From Rhodohalobacter mucosus (GTDB lineage Bacteria > Bacteroidota > Rhodothermia > Balneolales > Balneolaceae), in assembly GCF_003150675.1 (NCBI RefSeq), contig NZ_QGGB01000012.1, positions 22,047-86,046 of the forward strand: 64,000 bases of DNA, read 5' to 3'. How positions within the stretch are numbered: the first letter of the stretch is position 1; the number at the start of each line of letters is the position of its first letter. The translations under genes and the position numbers were made by a program. Shown here piece by piece: positions 35,432 through 44,236 of the stretch. The notes beneath the pieces were generated by a model, which was not told where the DNA came from, searched no databases, and saw only the letters and a program-made list of their open reading frames with translations.

Positions 35432-36235
35432 ATGAACAGATATAACACGCTATATTATCTACTGATCCTGCTGCTGATTACCGGTGCCTTTGCCTCGATG
35501 GCCCAGAACGGGTACGGCATCAAGCTGATGGGTGGCGTGGCAGCAGCGTTTAGTCTGCTTTTTCTGGTTCAGGCGGTGGACTATGTTCAGACTGGAAAAT
35601 CAAAAATATTTCCGCTGATCGAACTCGTCAGCCTTGCCGTACTTGCCGGTATAATCAGCCTGAGGGTATTTTATATCCATTTTCCTTATGTGGAGCTGAT
35701 GTACGGACTGGCCGGGATCTGTCTGTTGGTTGTATATGCGATAAAACTGAGTAAGATATTTCCGCAGATACGCGAAGAGAATTCGTTTCTCTCATGGATG
35801 GTACTTCTGTTTTTCGGAAGCCTTGTACTTTTTATTCTTTCCCTTACCCTTACACCCTTCTCTCCCGGGCTGGCAGAACCCGCAGGCATGGCTGCATTTG
35901 TGCTGATCCTGTTTTTTGCGCTGGCTTCAATTGCAAAAAATGAGGTGCTCTACCAGGGAGAAAACGTTAATGCGCTCAAAATCGCCACGCGTGAAGAGCC
36001 CCGGGCCGTCATGATCCTCTCCATATTTATGCTCTTCAGCCTGTATATCGGCATGAACAGAGTAAACCTGATCCCGTCCATCTACTCGGATGAATACCCG
36101 CGTGCCTATTTTGAGCTTGTGAACCGTGCCGAAACCGGCAATGAAGAGCCCGTAGACGGACAGTACCGGCACGACCGGTTCCAGCAGGAGTATGAGGAGT
36201 TTATTGAAAAGCATACGGATACGTTTGAGTATTAG
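35432..36235 (+). CDS. Seven-helix membrane protein of the TIR-STAND operon
   Basis: The protein has 267 residues. Hydrophobic segments at about 7-24, 31-50, 59-79, 87-105, 119-140, 150-168 and 191-208 predict seven membrane helices. They are followed by a soluble acidic C-terminal tail of about 55 residues (NRVNLIPSIYSDEYPRAYF, then EEPVDGQYRHDRF). I do not recognise a family. It starts two bases after the stop of the second STAND gene, so it is coupled to it and should be a partner of the complex: a membrane anchor, a channel-like effector, or a protein that senses the envelope state. These roles are guesses from position only. Confidence 0.8.
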   Translation: MNRYNTLYYLLILLLITGAFASMAQNGYGIKLMGGVAAAFSLLFLVQAVDYVQTGKSKIFPLIELVSLAVLAGIISLRVFYIHFPYVELMYGLAGICLLVVYAIKLSKIFPQIREENSFLSWMVLLFFGSLVLFILSLTLTPFSPGLAEPAGMAAFVLILFFALASIAKNEVLYQGENVNALKIATREEPRAVMILSIFMLFSLYIGMNRVNLIPSIYSDEYPRAYFELVNRAETGNEEPVDGQYRHDRFQQEYEEFIEKHTDTFEY

Positions 36236-36419
36236 CATCTGGGATTGATATGTGATGGACGATGAGTGATGTGAGATGTATGAGGATTTGTTTCACTTCA
36301 CTTTTTCTGGATTCTCACGCCATAATTGAACTCATTTATTCTCTTTTGAATGATCAAAAGAGACAACGCCGTAGGCATCCCTTCGGGAAAATCACCGGCG
36401 AGCAGATCCTCCGGTGGGA
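36236..36419. other. Start of the 1.5-kb gene-free repeat region
   Basis: No gene between 36236 and 37733. This first part contains a hairpin around CCTTCGGGAAAATC and leads into the first copy of the 470-bp repeat. A clear terminator for the TIR-STAND operon is not visible. Confidence 0.6.
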
Positions 36420-36890
36420 GATTTCCCGCCATCCGGCGGATCCAAAAAATGAGCTCCACTTCGCTCCGGCTCGCGATACTCGCCTATGCTACGATCGGGA
36501 TGACAAGGCACGGGGGAGCAGCGGCGGCGCACGAGAATCCCAAACTCAGGAATAAATTTTTCCGCGCCGCCAATTCCTGGCCAATGCATCCAAGCGCTGA
36601 AAGCGCGGCAATCAACAGCCCGGTGCAAAGCGCCGGGTTGGGAAACCGTAGACAATTCAACCCTGAGACGCAATTTATACCAACGCTCACAATGGTATCG
36701 AGGGGTTGTATAACCAGAAATGCGGAGGGTTGGAAGGCCCAGTGTTTCATCCCCTCTCCCGGGTTCTTACTGGCACCTCCGTAATATATTTCATGGTTTT
36801 TCCACGATCTGGCCCGGAGGTTGTGGCCGCTGGCGCCTGGGGGGCTACCGATCAGATGTTCCTCCGGAACATGGGGAATAGAACAACAGA
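36420..36890. repeat. 470-bp direct repeat, copy 1
   Basis: It begins with GATTTCCCGCCATCCGGCGG and ends after TCCTCCGGAACATGGGGAA. The first 235 bases are about 93-95 percent identical by eye to copy 2 (37089-37553); the second half is more diverged. It includes a GAGCGAAGTGGAG / GTCATCCCGA-type unit, read on the minus strand, of a kind widespread in bacterial intergenic DNA, and palindromes such as AAGCGCTGAAAGCGC and CCCGGTGCAAAGCGCCGGG. Confidence 0.88.
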
Positions 36891-37088
36891 GCTCCAAGCC
36901 GAAATCGATTCCCACAAATCAATACCGACCATCTGTTTTTGGGTTTCAACACCCAACGACGGAGGCGTTAAACCTCAATAGCGCGGGGCTATGCGGAACA
37001 CACATTCCAAACCCCGAGGCTTGATCTTGATCAGCGTCAGGATTTGTGTCGAGGGGTCGTGGGAAAATTACCCAAATGAAACGCTGGG

Positions 37089-37553
37089 GATTTCCCGCCA
37101 TCCGGCGGGTCCAAAAAATGAACTCCACTTCGCTCCGGCTCGCGATACTCGCCTATGCTACGGTCGGGATGACAAGGCGCGGGGGAGCAGCGGCGGCGCA
37201 CGAGAATCCCAAACTCAGGAATAAATTTTTCCGCGCCGCCAATCCCTGGCCAATGCCTCCAAGCGCTGAAAGCGCGGCAATCAACAGCCCGGTGCAAAGC
37301 GCCGGGTTATGATTCACCCTCCGCCCAGCCCCGAGGCCGAATTCAGGTCAACGCTCGGATTTGTGTCGAGGGGGTTGTACGGCTAGATATACAGAGGGTA
37401 AAAGACCCCTGTCTTTCTTCCCCTGTTCCGTGCTCTGTGGAGAACCTCCGTACTTTATTTCATGGTTTTTCCACGATCCGCCCCGGAGGTTGGCCGATGG
37501 CGCCCGGGGGGCTACCGATCAGATGTTCCTCCGGAACATGGGGAACAGAGAAA
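37089..37553. repeat. 470-bp direct repeat, copy 2
   Basis: Same block order as copy 1, offset by 669 bases. Between the copies (36891-37088) is a linker whose end (GATTTGTGTCGAGGGGTCGTGG) is itself repeated inside copy 2 near 37358. After copy 2 come GATGAACT octamers (about 37558-37590) and TTTTGCC heptads (about 37680-37705), then the SLOG-like gene end. Confidence 0.88.
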
Positions 37554-37733
37554 CCGACGAACCGATGAACTGATGAACTGATGAACTGATAAAGTAGATA
37601 TCATTGACCACCGACCTTCTACTCTCGACGATTATCTGCAAATCATTTTTCGATTTATGGCTCTTCGCTTTGAATCACTTCTGCCTTTTGCCTTTTGCCT
37701 TCTGCCTGACATACTGTAGCCCTGACAAACTGA

Positions 37734-39260
37734 TCACTCCTTCAACCGCTTCAGGCTCCACTCTTTGTTCTGCGACCGCAGGTAGGTTTCGCTGTCCAGC
37801 ACATAGGTGTCAAAATGTGCCAGATCCCGGATCGACTCCGATTTTTCGATGACGGTCTCCAGCCCCTCCTGCATCTGCTGATACTTGAATTCCATCTCTT
37901 TGGTATTGTTGGATTCCAAATAGGTGGAAATCAGCGCAATGAATCCCACCAGCATCCCGATCAGGCTTATATCCACAATGTAGGCCGGCATGGTGTAGAA
38001 TTCACCGATAATATTGAGCATCCCCCAGACAAGCGATACGGCCAGCATCAGATAAATGACGGTTTTGTAGAAAAACATCTTCTTTCTCAGCTGAGCCCTT
38101 TTTTTTCTAAAATAGGCCAGCTGATCCGCGAGCCGGTACTTTCTGTAGTACTTTTTCTTCCCGGCAAGGTCATAGGAGAGAACACGCTTCTTCAGTCCGA
38201 TCAGCCGGCTCATATTGATGAGATATCCGTGCCATACAAACGGTTTCAGCTGGTCGATGTACTGTTCAAACTCGCTTTCGGAATAGCAGCCCGACTCATT
38301 GTTTTCCGACCGGATATTGAACAGATAGAACCAGATCTCACTGCGGATCTGCTCCGCTTTCGCACGATCCTGGGTCCATTTGCCAAAGCTGGTTTTGTCG
38401 GAGAGCCTAAGCTGAAGCGTCACAAATACACCCGTCATAGAAATAATAACGGCAATAATCCGGACTACCGGTGCATATCCCCAGAACATGGTGTCCGGTA
38501 TATTTCCGAACTCATCAAAGAAGACAATGACACCCAGGATAATCAATCCCGTAATCAGTCTTTGCTTCCATTTGTTCTGATGATAGGTAGCAGAACTGTC
38601 GAGCTCCCTGAAGACCGGGATGATGGAATCGAGCATGTCCACTTCGTTGGGCTTCTCTTTCGCTTCAGGCCAGACGATATGCACTCCGATGCGTCTTCTT
38701 TTCAATTCCTCCACAAAATGGGAGGTACCTCCATCTTTCAGTGCTTCCTGCGGACGCATCAGCGCCATGGCTGTGACAAGCTCTTTGTCCCCGCCCGCCT
38801 CCGTCATCGCATACTCAAACATCGATCGGTTGCATTTTTCAAAGGGATTTTCGTCTGCGGTTGCATCCCCTGTATATATCACCTTATCGGCCGACCCAAG
38901 GATACGCTCAAATTCCTTCTCCCAATTCACAGGTTCGCGTGTGCTCTCTTTTTCAAACAGCACAGATTCCTCAAGGAACCGCTCTTTTGCAAATGGTAGA
39001 AAAACGATGAGCGGAATTCCCATTTTCAGCACTTCATCGGCAAAAATCATATCTCCGCCTGCACCCAGGCTGGTGATAGCAATATCAGGCGCGTCATGGC
39101 GCATCTCCTCCTCCAGATACGTGCGGATAAGCCTGCGCACATCCTCCATCATATCAACCCGAAACCGTTTTTCTTTACGGCCGGCCGCATCAATCAGATG
39201 ACCGGTAAACAGAATTGATCGTTTGGCGTCGCTTTTTTCGGGCATTACACAGTAGTGCAT
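37734..39260 (-). CDS. SLOG-like domain fused to four-helix (SLATT/DUF4231-like) membrane region
   Basis: The protein has 508 residues; M6 (MPEKSDAKRS) is an equally good start. Residues about 14-200 form a Rossmann-like domain with SILFTGHLIDAAGRKEKRF, ITSLGAGGDMIFADEVLKMG and PLIVFLPFAKERF, the pattern of SLOG-type nucleotide-binding domains. Helices are predicted at about 235-249, 264-284, 398-416 and 427-447. Between them, RAKAEQIRSEIWFYLFN and LADQLAYFRKKRAQLRKKMFFYK resemble the SLATT/DUF4231 effector domain, proposed to form membrane pores when a nucleotide ligand binds the linked sensor. The gene is convergent with the TIR-STAND operon, 1.5 kb away across repeats, so any functional link is inference. 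In Thoeris systems a TIR product activates a SLOG protein. Confidence 0.78.
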   Translation of the reverse strand: MHYCVMPEKSDAKRSILFTGHLIDAAGRKEKRFRVDMMEDVRRLIRTYLEEEMRHDAPDIAITSLGAGGDMIFADEVLKMGIPLIVFLPFAKERFLEESVLFEKESTREPVNWEKEFERILGSADKVIYTGDATADENPFEKCNRSMFEYAMTEAGGDKELVTAMALMRPQEALKDGGTSHFVEELKRRRIGVHIVWPEAKEKPNEVDMLDSIIPVFRELDSSATYHQNKWKQRLITGLIILGVIVFFDEFGNIPDTMFWGYAPVVRIIAVIISMTGVFVTLQLRLSDKTSFGKWTQDRAKAEQIRSEIWFYLFNIRSENNESGCYSESEFEQYIDQLKPFVWHGYLINMSRLIGLKKRVLSYDLAGKKKYYRKYRLADQLAYFRKKRAQLRKKMFFYKTVIYLMLAVSLVWGMLNIIGEFYTMPAYIVDISLIGMLVGFIALISTYLESNNTKEMEFKYQQMQEGLETVIEKSESIRDLAHFDTYVLDSETYLRSQNKEWSLKRLKE

Positions 39261-39487
39261 TTTGAGATTCTACCGGAGAGCAACCTGCCATCACACCGGG
39301 AGATATTTGATGCAAAAATATCCTAAAAAATGATCAAATGACGAATTATTACCTTCAATGCATCTAAACTGTTGCTCAATCACTAAAACCTGAAACATTT
39401 GAACAACTTCTTACAAAAAGCGCCAACGACTCTCCTCAACTTTTAGTAACATCAGTGCAATGTCTATCAACCTAAGAAACCATTCAC

Positions 39488-42400
39488 ATGACACGTTTTC
39501 TGATTGCACTGCTTACTTTTCTCATAGCCCTGCCGGCAGGTCTCATCGCACAGGATAATGGCGATGATGGCAAATGGGATGTAAACACACATCGCGCCGG
39601 ATACGAAGAAATTTCCTTTGAAACCGACGAAGGCACCTGGATGAACCTGGATGTGAGTCCGGACGGCTCACAGATTGTATTCGATATGCTGGGTGATATC
39701 TATATCATGCCGATTGACGGCGGCGAAGCGGAGCTGCTGCGCGGCGGACTCGCCTACGAAATTCAGCCCCGGTTCAGCCCGGACGGCTCACAAATCTCCT
39801 TTACAAGCGATGCCGGTGGCGGCGACAACATCTGGGTGATGAACCGCGATGGCTCGGACGCCAAACAAGTCACCAACGAGAGCTTCCGCCTTCTCAACAA
39901 CGCCTTCTGGACACCCGACGGTAACTACCTGGTAGCCCGCAAACACTTCACATCAGGACGCTCACTCGGTGCCGGCGAGATGTGGATGTATCATATTACC
40001 GGCGGATCCGGCATTCAGCTCACCGAGCGGCCCAACGACCAGCAGGATGCGGGTCAGCCGTTTGTCTCCCCCGACGGACGCTACGTCTACTACAGCCAGG
40101 ATGTTTATCCCGGCGGATTCTTTCAGTACAACAAGGATCCCAACAGCCAAATCTACGTGATTAACCGGTACGACCGGCAGGAAGGCAATATCGAACGCGT
40201 GACCGGCGGGCCGGGCGGTGCCATCTCACCAACCCTTTCCCCTGACGGAACCCGCATGGCGTTCATTAAGCGGGTGAGAACCAAGTCGGTCCTTTTCATC
40301 CGCGATATGGAGAGCGGTATTGAGCGCCCGGTATATGACGACCTCACCATCGATCAGCAGCAGGCGTGGGCGATCTTTGGTCCCTACACCAATTTCAACT
40401 GGACGCCCGACGGCAATCATCTCATTTTCTGGTCGAAGGGCAAGATCAACAAGCTGAATGTGAATACACTCGAATCGGAGATCATCCCATTCACTGCCAC
40501 GGCTACACATCAGCTGGCCGACGTGGTCCATTTTGAATCTGATCCCGCGCCCGACACCTTTACAGCCAAGGCGATCCGCCACGCCACCACCTCCCCCGAC
40601 GGCAGCCTTTTGGTGTTCAACGCGGCCGGCTATCTCTGGAAGAAAGAGCTGCCCAACGGCACACCGGAGCGGCTCACAAGCGAAACCAACCTGGAATTCG
40701 AGCCCGCTTTTTCACCGGACGGAAACGCCCTGGCATGGGTTACCTGGAGTGATGAGGAGATGGGGGCCATCAAAACGATGCGCCTGAACCAGCGCAGGGC
40801 CACTCCGCGACAAATCACAACCGAGAAAGGCATTTACCGCGAACCCTCCTTCTCACCGGACGGCAGCACGATTGTGTTCCGGCGTGAGAACGGCAACAAC
40901 CACATGGGATACGCGTGGACCGAATATACGGGCATCTTTACCATACCGGTCGATGGCGGGGAGATGAAGAAGGTCCGTGACGGCGGCGGCACACCCATCT
41001 TCAATGCGTCCGGCGACCGCATTTTTTACCAGCAGGGCACCAACTTCCGCAGTGTGGACCTGAACGGACAGGATGAGAAGCACCACTTCCGTTCCGAATA
41101 TGCACTCGGCTTTACGCCCAGCCCCGACAACCAATGGATCGCCTTCCATGAGCTCTACAAGGTGTATATCGCCCCGATGCCGCAGGTTGGTGATGACATC
41201 ACCCTGAGCGCCAACACACGCGCCATTCCGGTCACTCATGTGGCGCAGGATGCGGGGTATTACCTACACTGGTCAGGTGACGGACAAAAACTGCACTGGA
41301 CTCTTGGCGAGGAGTACTTCACCGTGGAACTGGCCGAAGCGTTCGACTTTCTGAGCGGCGGAGAAAAAAGCGAGGAGCTGCCTCTGGGTGAAAATGACGG
41401 CATCATGATCGGGCTGGAACTGGAAACCGACAAACCGGAAGGCGTGGTGGCTTTCACCAACGCGCGCATCATCACCATGGATGGCGATGAAGTGATCGAA
41501 AACGGGACTATCGTGGTTCGTGACAACCGGATTGAATCAGTGGGTGCAAACGTATCCGTCCCAAGCGGGGCCCACGTTGTGGATGCCTCCGGTCACACCA
41601 TCATGCCCGGCCTGGTGGATGCCCATGCGCACATCGGCAACTTCCGGCAGGGACTGAGCCCGAACCAGCAGTGGGAGTATTTTGCCAACCTGGGGTACGG
41701 TGTTACAACCGCGCACGATCCCTCCTCCAATACGGAGATGATCTTCTCGCAGTCGGAGATGGTGAAAGCCGGGAATATGATCGGTCCGCGCATTTTCTCT
41801 ACCGGACGCATCCTGTACGGTGCCGAAAACGTGCAGAAAACCGTTGTGAACGGACTGGACGACGCGCGTTCCGCCGTCAGAAGAACGGCGGCATTCGGAG
41901 CTACTTCCGTGAAGAGCTACAACCAGCCGCGGCGGGATCAGCGTCAGCAGATCCTTGAGGCCGCGCGCGAGATTGGCGTCAACGTAATGCCCGAGGGCGG
42001 ATCCACCTTTACGCACAACATGAGCATGATTCTGGACGGACACACAGGCATCGAGCACAACGTACCTATCTACCCGCTCTACCGGGATGTGCTCACGCTC
42101 TGGGAAAACTCCGAAGTGGGATACACACCCACTCTGGTGGTGAACTACGGCAGCATGAGTGGTGAGTTCTACTGGTACCAGCACACCAACGTCTGGGAGA
42201 AGGAGCGTCTATTGGAGTTCACTCCGAGAGGCGTGGTCGATTCCCGGTCGCGTCACCGCACCATGGTACCCGAAGAGGAGTATGAGATCGGACACTTCCG
42301 GAGTGCGGCGGCGGCCAAAGAGCTGCACGACCGCGGTGTGACGGTAAATATTGGCGGGCACGGACAGCTTCAGGGCCTGGCGGCACACTGGGAGACCTGG

Positions 42401-42748
42401 ATGTTCACCCAGGGCGGCATGAGCAACCACGATGCACTCCGCACAGCAACTATTAATCCTGCAAACTACATCGGCGCGGGCGATCATATCGGCTCACTTG
42501 AGCCCGGCAAACTGGCCGACCTGATCGTGATCGACGGCAATCCGCTGGAGAATATCTACGACACCGAGAACGTGGTCTATACCATGATCAATGGTCGTCT
42601 GTACGATGCCTCCACCATGAACGAGATCGGCAACTACTCGCGCGAGCGCCTGCCCTTCTGGTGGGAGCGTCAGGGCTACAGCGAGCAGTTCGACTGGCAC
42701 GCCATCATCGAAGCCGACGCCCACGGCCATAATGTGAACGGGCATTGA
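39488..42748 (+). CDS. Secreted PD40 beta-propeller - amidohydrolase fusion
   Basis: The protein has 1086 residues. A signal peptide (MTRFLIALLTFLIALPAGLIAQ) is followed by about 620 residues of TolB/PD40-type propeller repeats, with the FSPDGSxIxF motif recurring at least eight times. An imidazolonepropionase-like amidohydrolase domain (about 655-1060) follows. The metal motif VDAHAHIG has H713 and H715, and GKLADLIVIDGNPL is the conserved ending that closes the small beta-domain. The family is common in Bacteroidota and Rhodothermota as a periplasmic hydrolase, perhaps a dipeptidase, of unknown substrate. It is divergent from the SLOG-like gene and is followed directly by a hairpin terminator, so it is monocistronic. 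Confidence 0.9.
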   Translation: MTRFLIALLTFLIALPAGLIAQDNGDDGKWDVNTHRAGYEEISFETDEGTWMNLDVSPDGSQIVFDMLGDIYIMPIDGGEAELLRGGLAYEIQPRFSPDGSQISFTSDAGGGDNIWVMNRDGSDAKQVTNESFRLLNNAFWTPDGNYLVARKHFTSGRSLGAGEMWMYHITGGSGIQLTERPNDQQDAGQPFVSPDGRYVYYSQDVYPGGFFQYNKDPNSQIYVINRYDRQEGNIERVTGGPGGAISPTLSPDGTRMAFIKRVRTKSVLFIRDMESGIERPVYDDLTIDQQQAWAIFGPYTNFNWTPDGNHLIFWSKGKINKLNVNTLESEIIPFTATATHQLADVVHFESDPAPDTFTAKAIRHATTSPDGSLLVFNAAGYLWKKELPNGTPERLTSETNLEFEPAFSPDGNALAWVTWSDEEMGAIKTMRLNQRRATPRQITTEKGIYREPSFSPDGSTIVFRRENGNNHMGYAWTEYTGIFTIPVDGGEMKKVRDGGGTPIFNASGDRIFYQQGTNFRSVDLNGQDEKHHFRSEYALGFTPSPDNQWIAFHELYKVYIAPMPQVGDDITLSANTRAIPVTHVAQDAGYYLHWSGDGQKLHWTLGEEYFTVELAEAFDFLSGGEKSEELPLGENDGIMIGLELETDKPEGVVAFTNARIITMDGDEVIENGTIVVRDNRIESVGANVSVPSGAHVVDASGHTIMPGLVDAHAHIGNFRQGLSPNQQWEYFANLGYGVTTAHDPSSNTEMIFSQSEMVKAGNMIGPRIFSTGRILYGAENVQKTVVNGLDDARSAVRRTAAFGATSVKSYNQPRRDQRQQILEAAREIGVNVMPEGGSTFTHNMSMILDGHTGIEHNVPIYPLYRDVLTLWENSEVGYTPTLVVNYGSMSGEFYWYQHTNVWEKERLLEFTPRGVVDSRSRHRTMVPEEEYEIGHFRSAAAAKELHDRGVTVNIGGHGQLQGLAAHWETWMFTQGGMSNHDALRTATINPANYIGAGDHIGSLEPGKLADLIVIDGNPLENIYDTENVVYTMINGRLYDASTMNEIGNYSRERLPFWWERQGYSEQFDWHAIIEADAHGHNVNGH

Positions 42749-42756
42749 TACCAGGG

Positions 42757-42840
42757 TCATCGGATGAGTCAACCCGGAATAGCAACCCATGTTTGAGGGC
42801 TACCGCTATTTGCGAAAAACTCATCCGATGACTTTTTATT
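42757..42840 (+). terminator. Long hairpin with TCATCGGATGA ends and T-run
   Basis: TCATCGGATGA at 42757-42767 pairs with TCATCCGATGA at 42821-42831, followed by CTTTTTATTT, nine bases after the amidohydrolase stop. It probably acts as a terminator. The same pair of ends bounds the element at 4623-4699. Confidence 0.6.
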
Positions 42841-42934
42841 TACCAGGCTTCATCATCCCTCCCCCGGGGAATACCCCATAGGGATCCCTTCGGGAAATTC
42901 CCCGCTCGAATATGCCGACGTACGGTCTTGAAGA

Positions 42935-43073
42935 AGCTAACAGCTGTCAGCTGTCAGCTATCAGCCATCAGCTTTTTAGAATGAGTGTCCCATCCTTGAA
43001 CATTGACCGGCTGATCGGTTGTGCGGTTGAACATTCCCCTCCTTTGCGTTCCTTTGGATTCTTGGCGGCTAAA
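42935..43073 (+). repeat. Composite repeat, copy 1 of 6
   Basis: Order of blocks: CAGCTGTCAGCTATCAGC heptads; CTTTTTAGAAT; CATCCTTGAACATTG; CGGCTGATCGGTTGTGCGG; then a degenerate pyrimidine-rich part ending GGCGGCTAAATC. The same order recurs five times up to 49465. The rest of the spacer 42841-43232 holds a CCCCGGGGAATACC hairpin cluster and no gene. Confidence 0.85.
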
Positions 43074-43232
43074 TCTATCCGATTTATAAAGATACCCCAA
43101 AGTCATGTTTACGAATAAGAAACCAAGGTCTGATAGATTATTCGCTTTGGCTGCGGTGGATTTTGCTGCATACGCGGTTGGGGAATTTCGGGGAGTGCAG
43201 CGATTCTTTAAGTATCATGGACTATGTCATTA

Positions 43233-44183
43233 TTATTTTTCAATTTTGTAAAGACGCAAATAAGGAATTTGTTCTATTTGCCGAATCAAAAAAAAATTAT
43301 CGGAAACAATCCTCATGGTACTTGCATGGTCGGTTTCCAATGTGTCACCGGAAATTTTATTTACCGGATTAAGATCTTGATCAAATATATCAATACTATA
43401 AACATCGTCATTTAGTACCAGTGCAAGAATTTTATTGTCCCAAAAATTTAAGTCAATAATTCGCTGTCTTATTCTTAGAATGCGCCCGTCTGCCTGGATA
43501 TTATTATCTGTTTCATTCTTGACATAGGAATCTATCAAGACTCCATTCCAATCATACTTTTCGATTTTATATGGGTTAGGATAGCTCACATAAAAATGGC
43601 CTGAACCAGGCAAAACTCTTTCAAAATTACCGGTTCTTGCGATCTGCATCCAATTTGACGGCCGTTCTATATAGGTGTTGATTTCATTTCCGTTGAAATC
43701 AATCACATGCAAAATTTTATCCTGAACCGTAGGCCAAAAACCTGTTACCAAGAGTCTATTCTCCTCTCCTAAAAGATGCATATTGGTAGGCCTGAACCGG
43801 ATATTAAATTGACTTACTAAATCTCCTTCATTACTAAAAATCACGACCCGGCGACTTCTGGCATCTGCAATTGCCAGATTATTCTCACTGGCTGCCAAAG
43901 CCGATAGGTCATTGAGCTCACCCGGCCCGTTTCCTTTTTGTATATCAATCTCTCCGAATCTTCTGATTTCTTCGTTTTCAAGAATAAGCAGATGAACTTT
44001 ATTCAGAATACTGTCTAAAACATAAATTTTATCTTCTACAACAGTAATATCATCTATAGAACCAAACTCGAAGTTGGTTGGGTCTAATGAATTCCCAAAA
44101 TCTGAAATGTATTTTATTTCCTGGGAATAAAGGTGGCTACTGATACTAAATAATAGAGCTAAGAATAATATTTTTAATTTCAT
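43233..44183 (-). CDS. Secreted six-bladed beta-propeller, partner of the NVEALA-like peptide
   Basis: The protein has 316 residues. A type I signal peptide (MKLKILFLALLFSISSHLYSQ) replaces the lipobox found in most propellers of this window. The signature reads IQKGNGPGELND, and the blade motif VVEDKIYVLDSILNKVHLL is clear. The gene is AT-rich like the one at 19694. It follows the Cys-rich NVEALA-like peptide gene by 53 bases that contain a terminator-like hairpin, so it may be expressed at a lower level than the peptide. In Bacteroidota, NVEALA peptides often sit beside beta-propeller proteins of this kind, which supports a role in handling the peptide; the mechanism is unknown. Confidence 0.84.
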   Translation of the reverse strand: MKLKILFLALLFSISSHLYSQEIKYISDFGNSLDPTNFEFGSIDDITVVEDKIYVLDSILNKVHLLILENEEIRRFGEIDIQKGNGPGELNDLSALAASENNLAIADARSRRVVIFSNEGDLVSQFNIRFRPTNMHLLGEENRLLVTGFWPTVQDKILHVIDFNGNEINTYIERPSNWMQIARTGNFERVLPGSGHFYVSYPNPYKIEKYDWNGVLIDSYVKNETDNNIQADGRILRIRQRIIDLNFWDNKILALVLNDDVYSIDIFDQDLNPVNKISGDTLETDHASTMRIVSDNFFLIRQIEQIPYLRLYKIEK

Positions 44184-44185
44184 TT

Positions 44186-44220
44186 TTTAAAAAAATACCC
44201 AACATAGATAAGAATGTTGG
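44186..44220 (-). terminator. Terminator or attenuator between peptide and propeller genes
   Basis: On the minus strand, CCAACAT - eight-base loop - ATGTTGG is followed by GTATTTTTTT. It lies between the stop of the peptide gene (44237) and the start of the propeller (44183), so partial termination would make more peptide than propeller. Confidence 0.75.
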
Positions 44221-44236
44221 ATGCTAAATTTTTCAA

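Noticed and set aside
36236..37733. Insertion sequence with a decayed transposase
   Set aside because: Short frames in the two copies have no transposase motif; the region is explained by duplicated palindrome-rich repeats.
37815..38999. 394-codon plus-strand frame opposite the SLOG-like gene
   Set aside because: No recognisable motif, while the minus strand has a SLOG-like domain and clean membrane helices.
25700..39260. Calling the locus a Thoeris system
   Set aside because: The SLOG-like gene is convergent and 1.5 kb away, lacks the ThsA architecture, and the TIR gene is in an operon with STAND ATPases. Only the domain pairing is similar.
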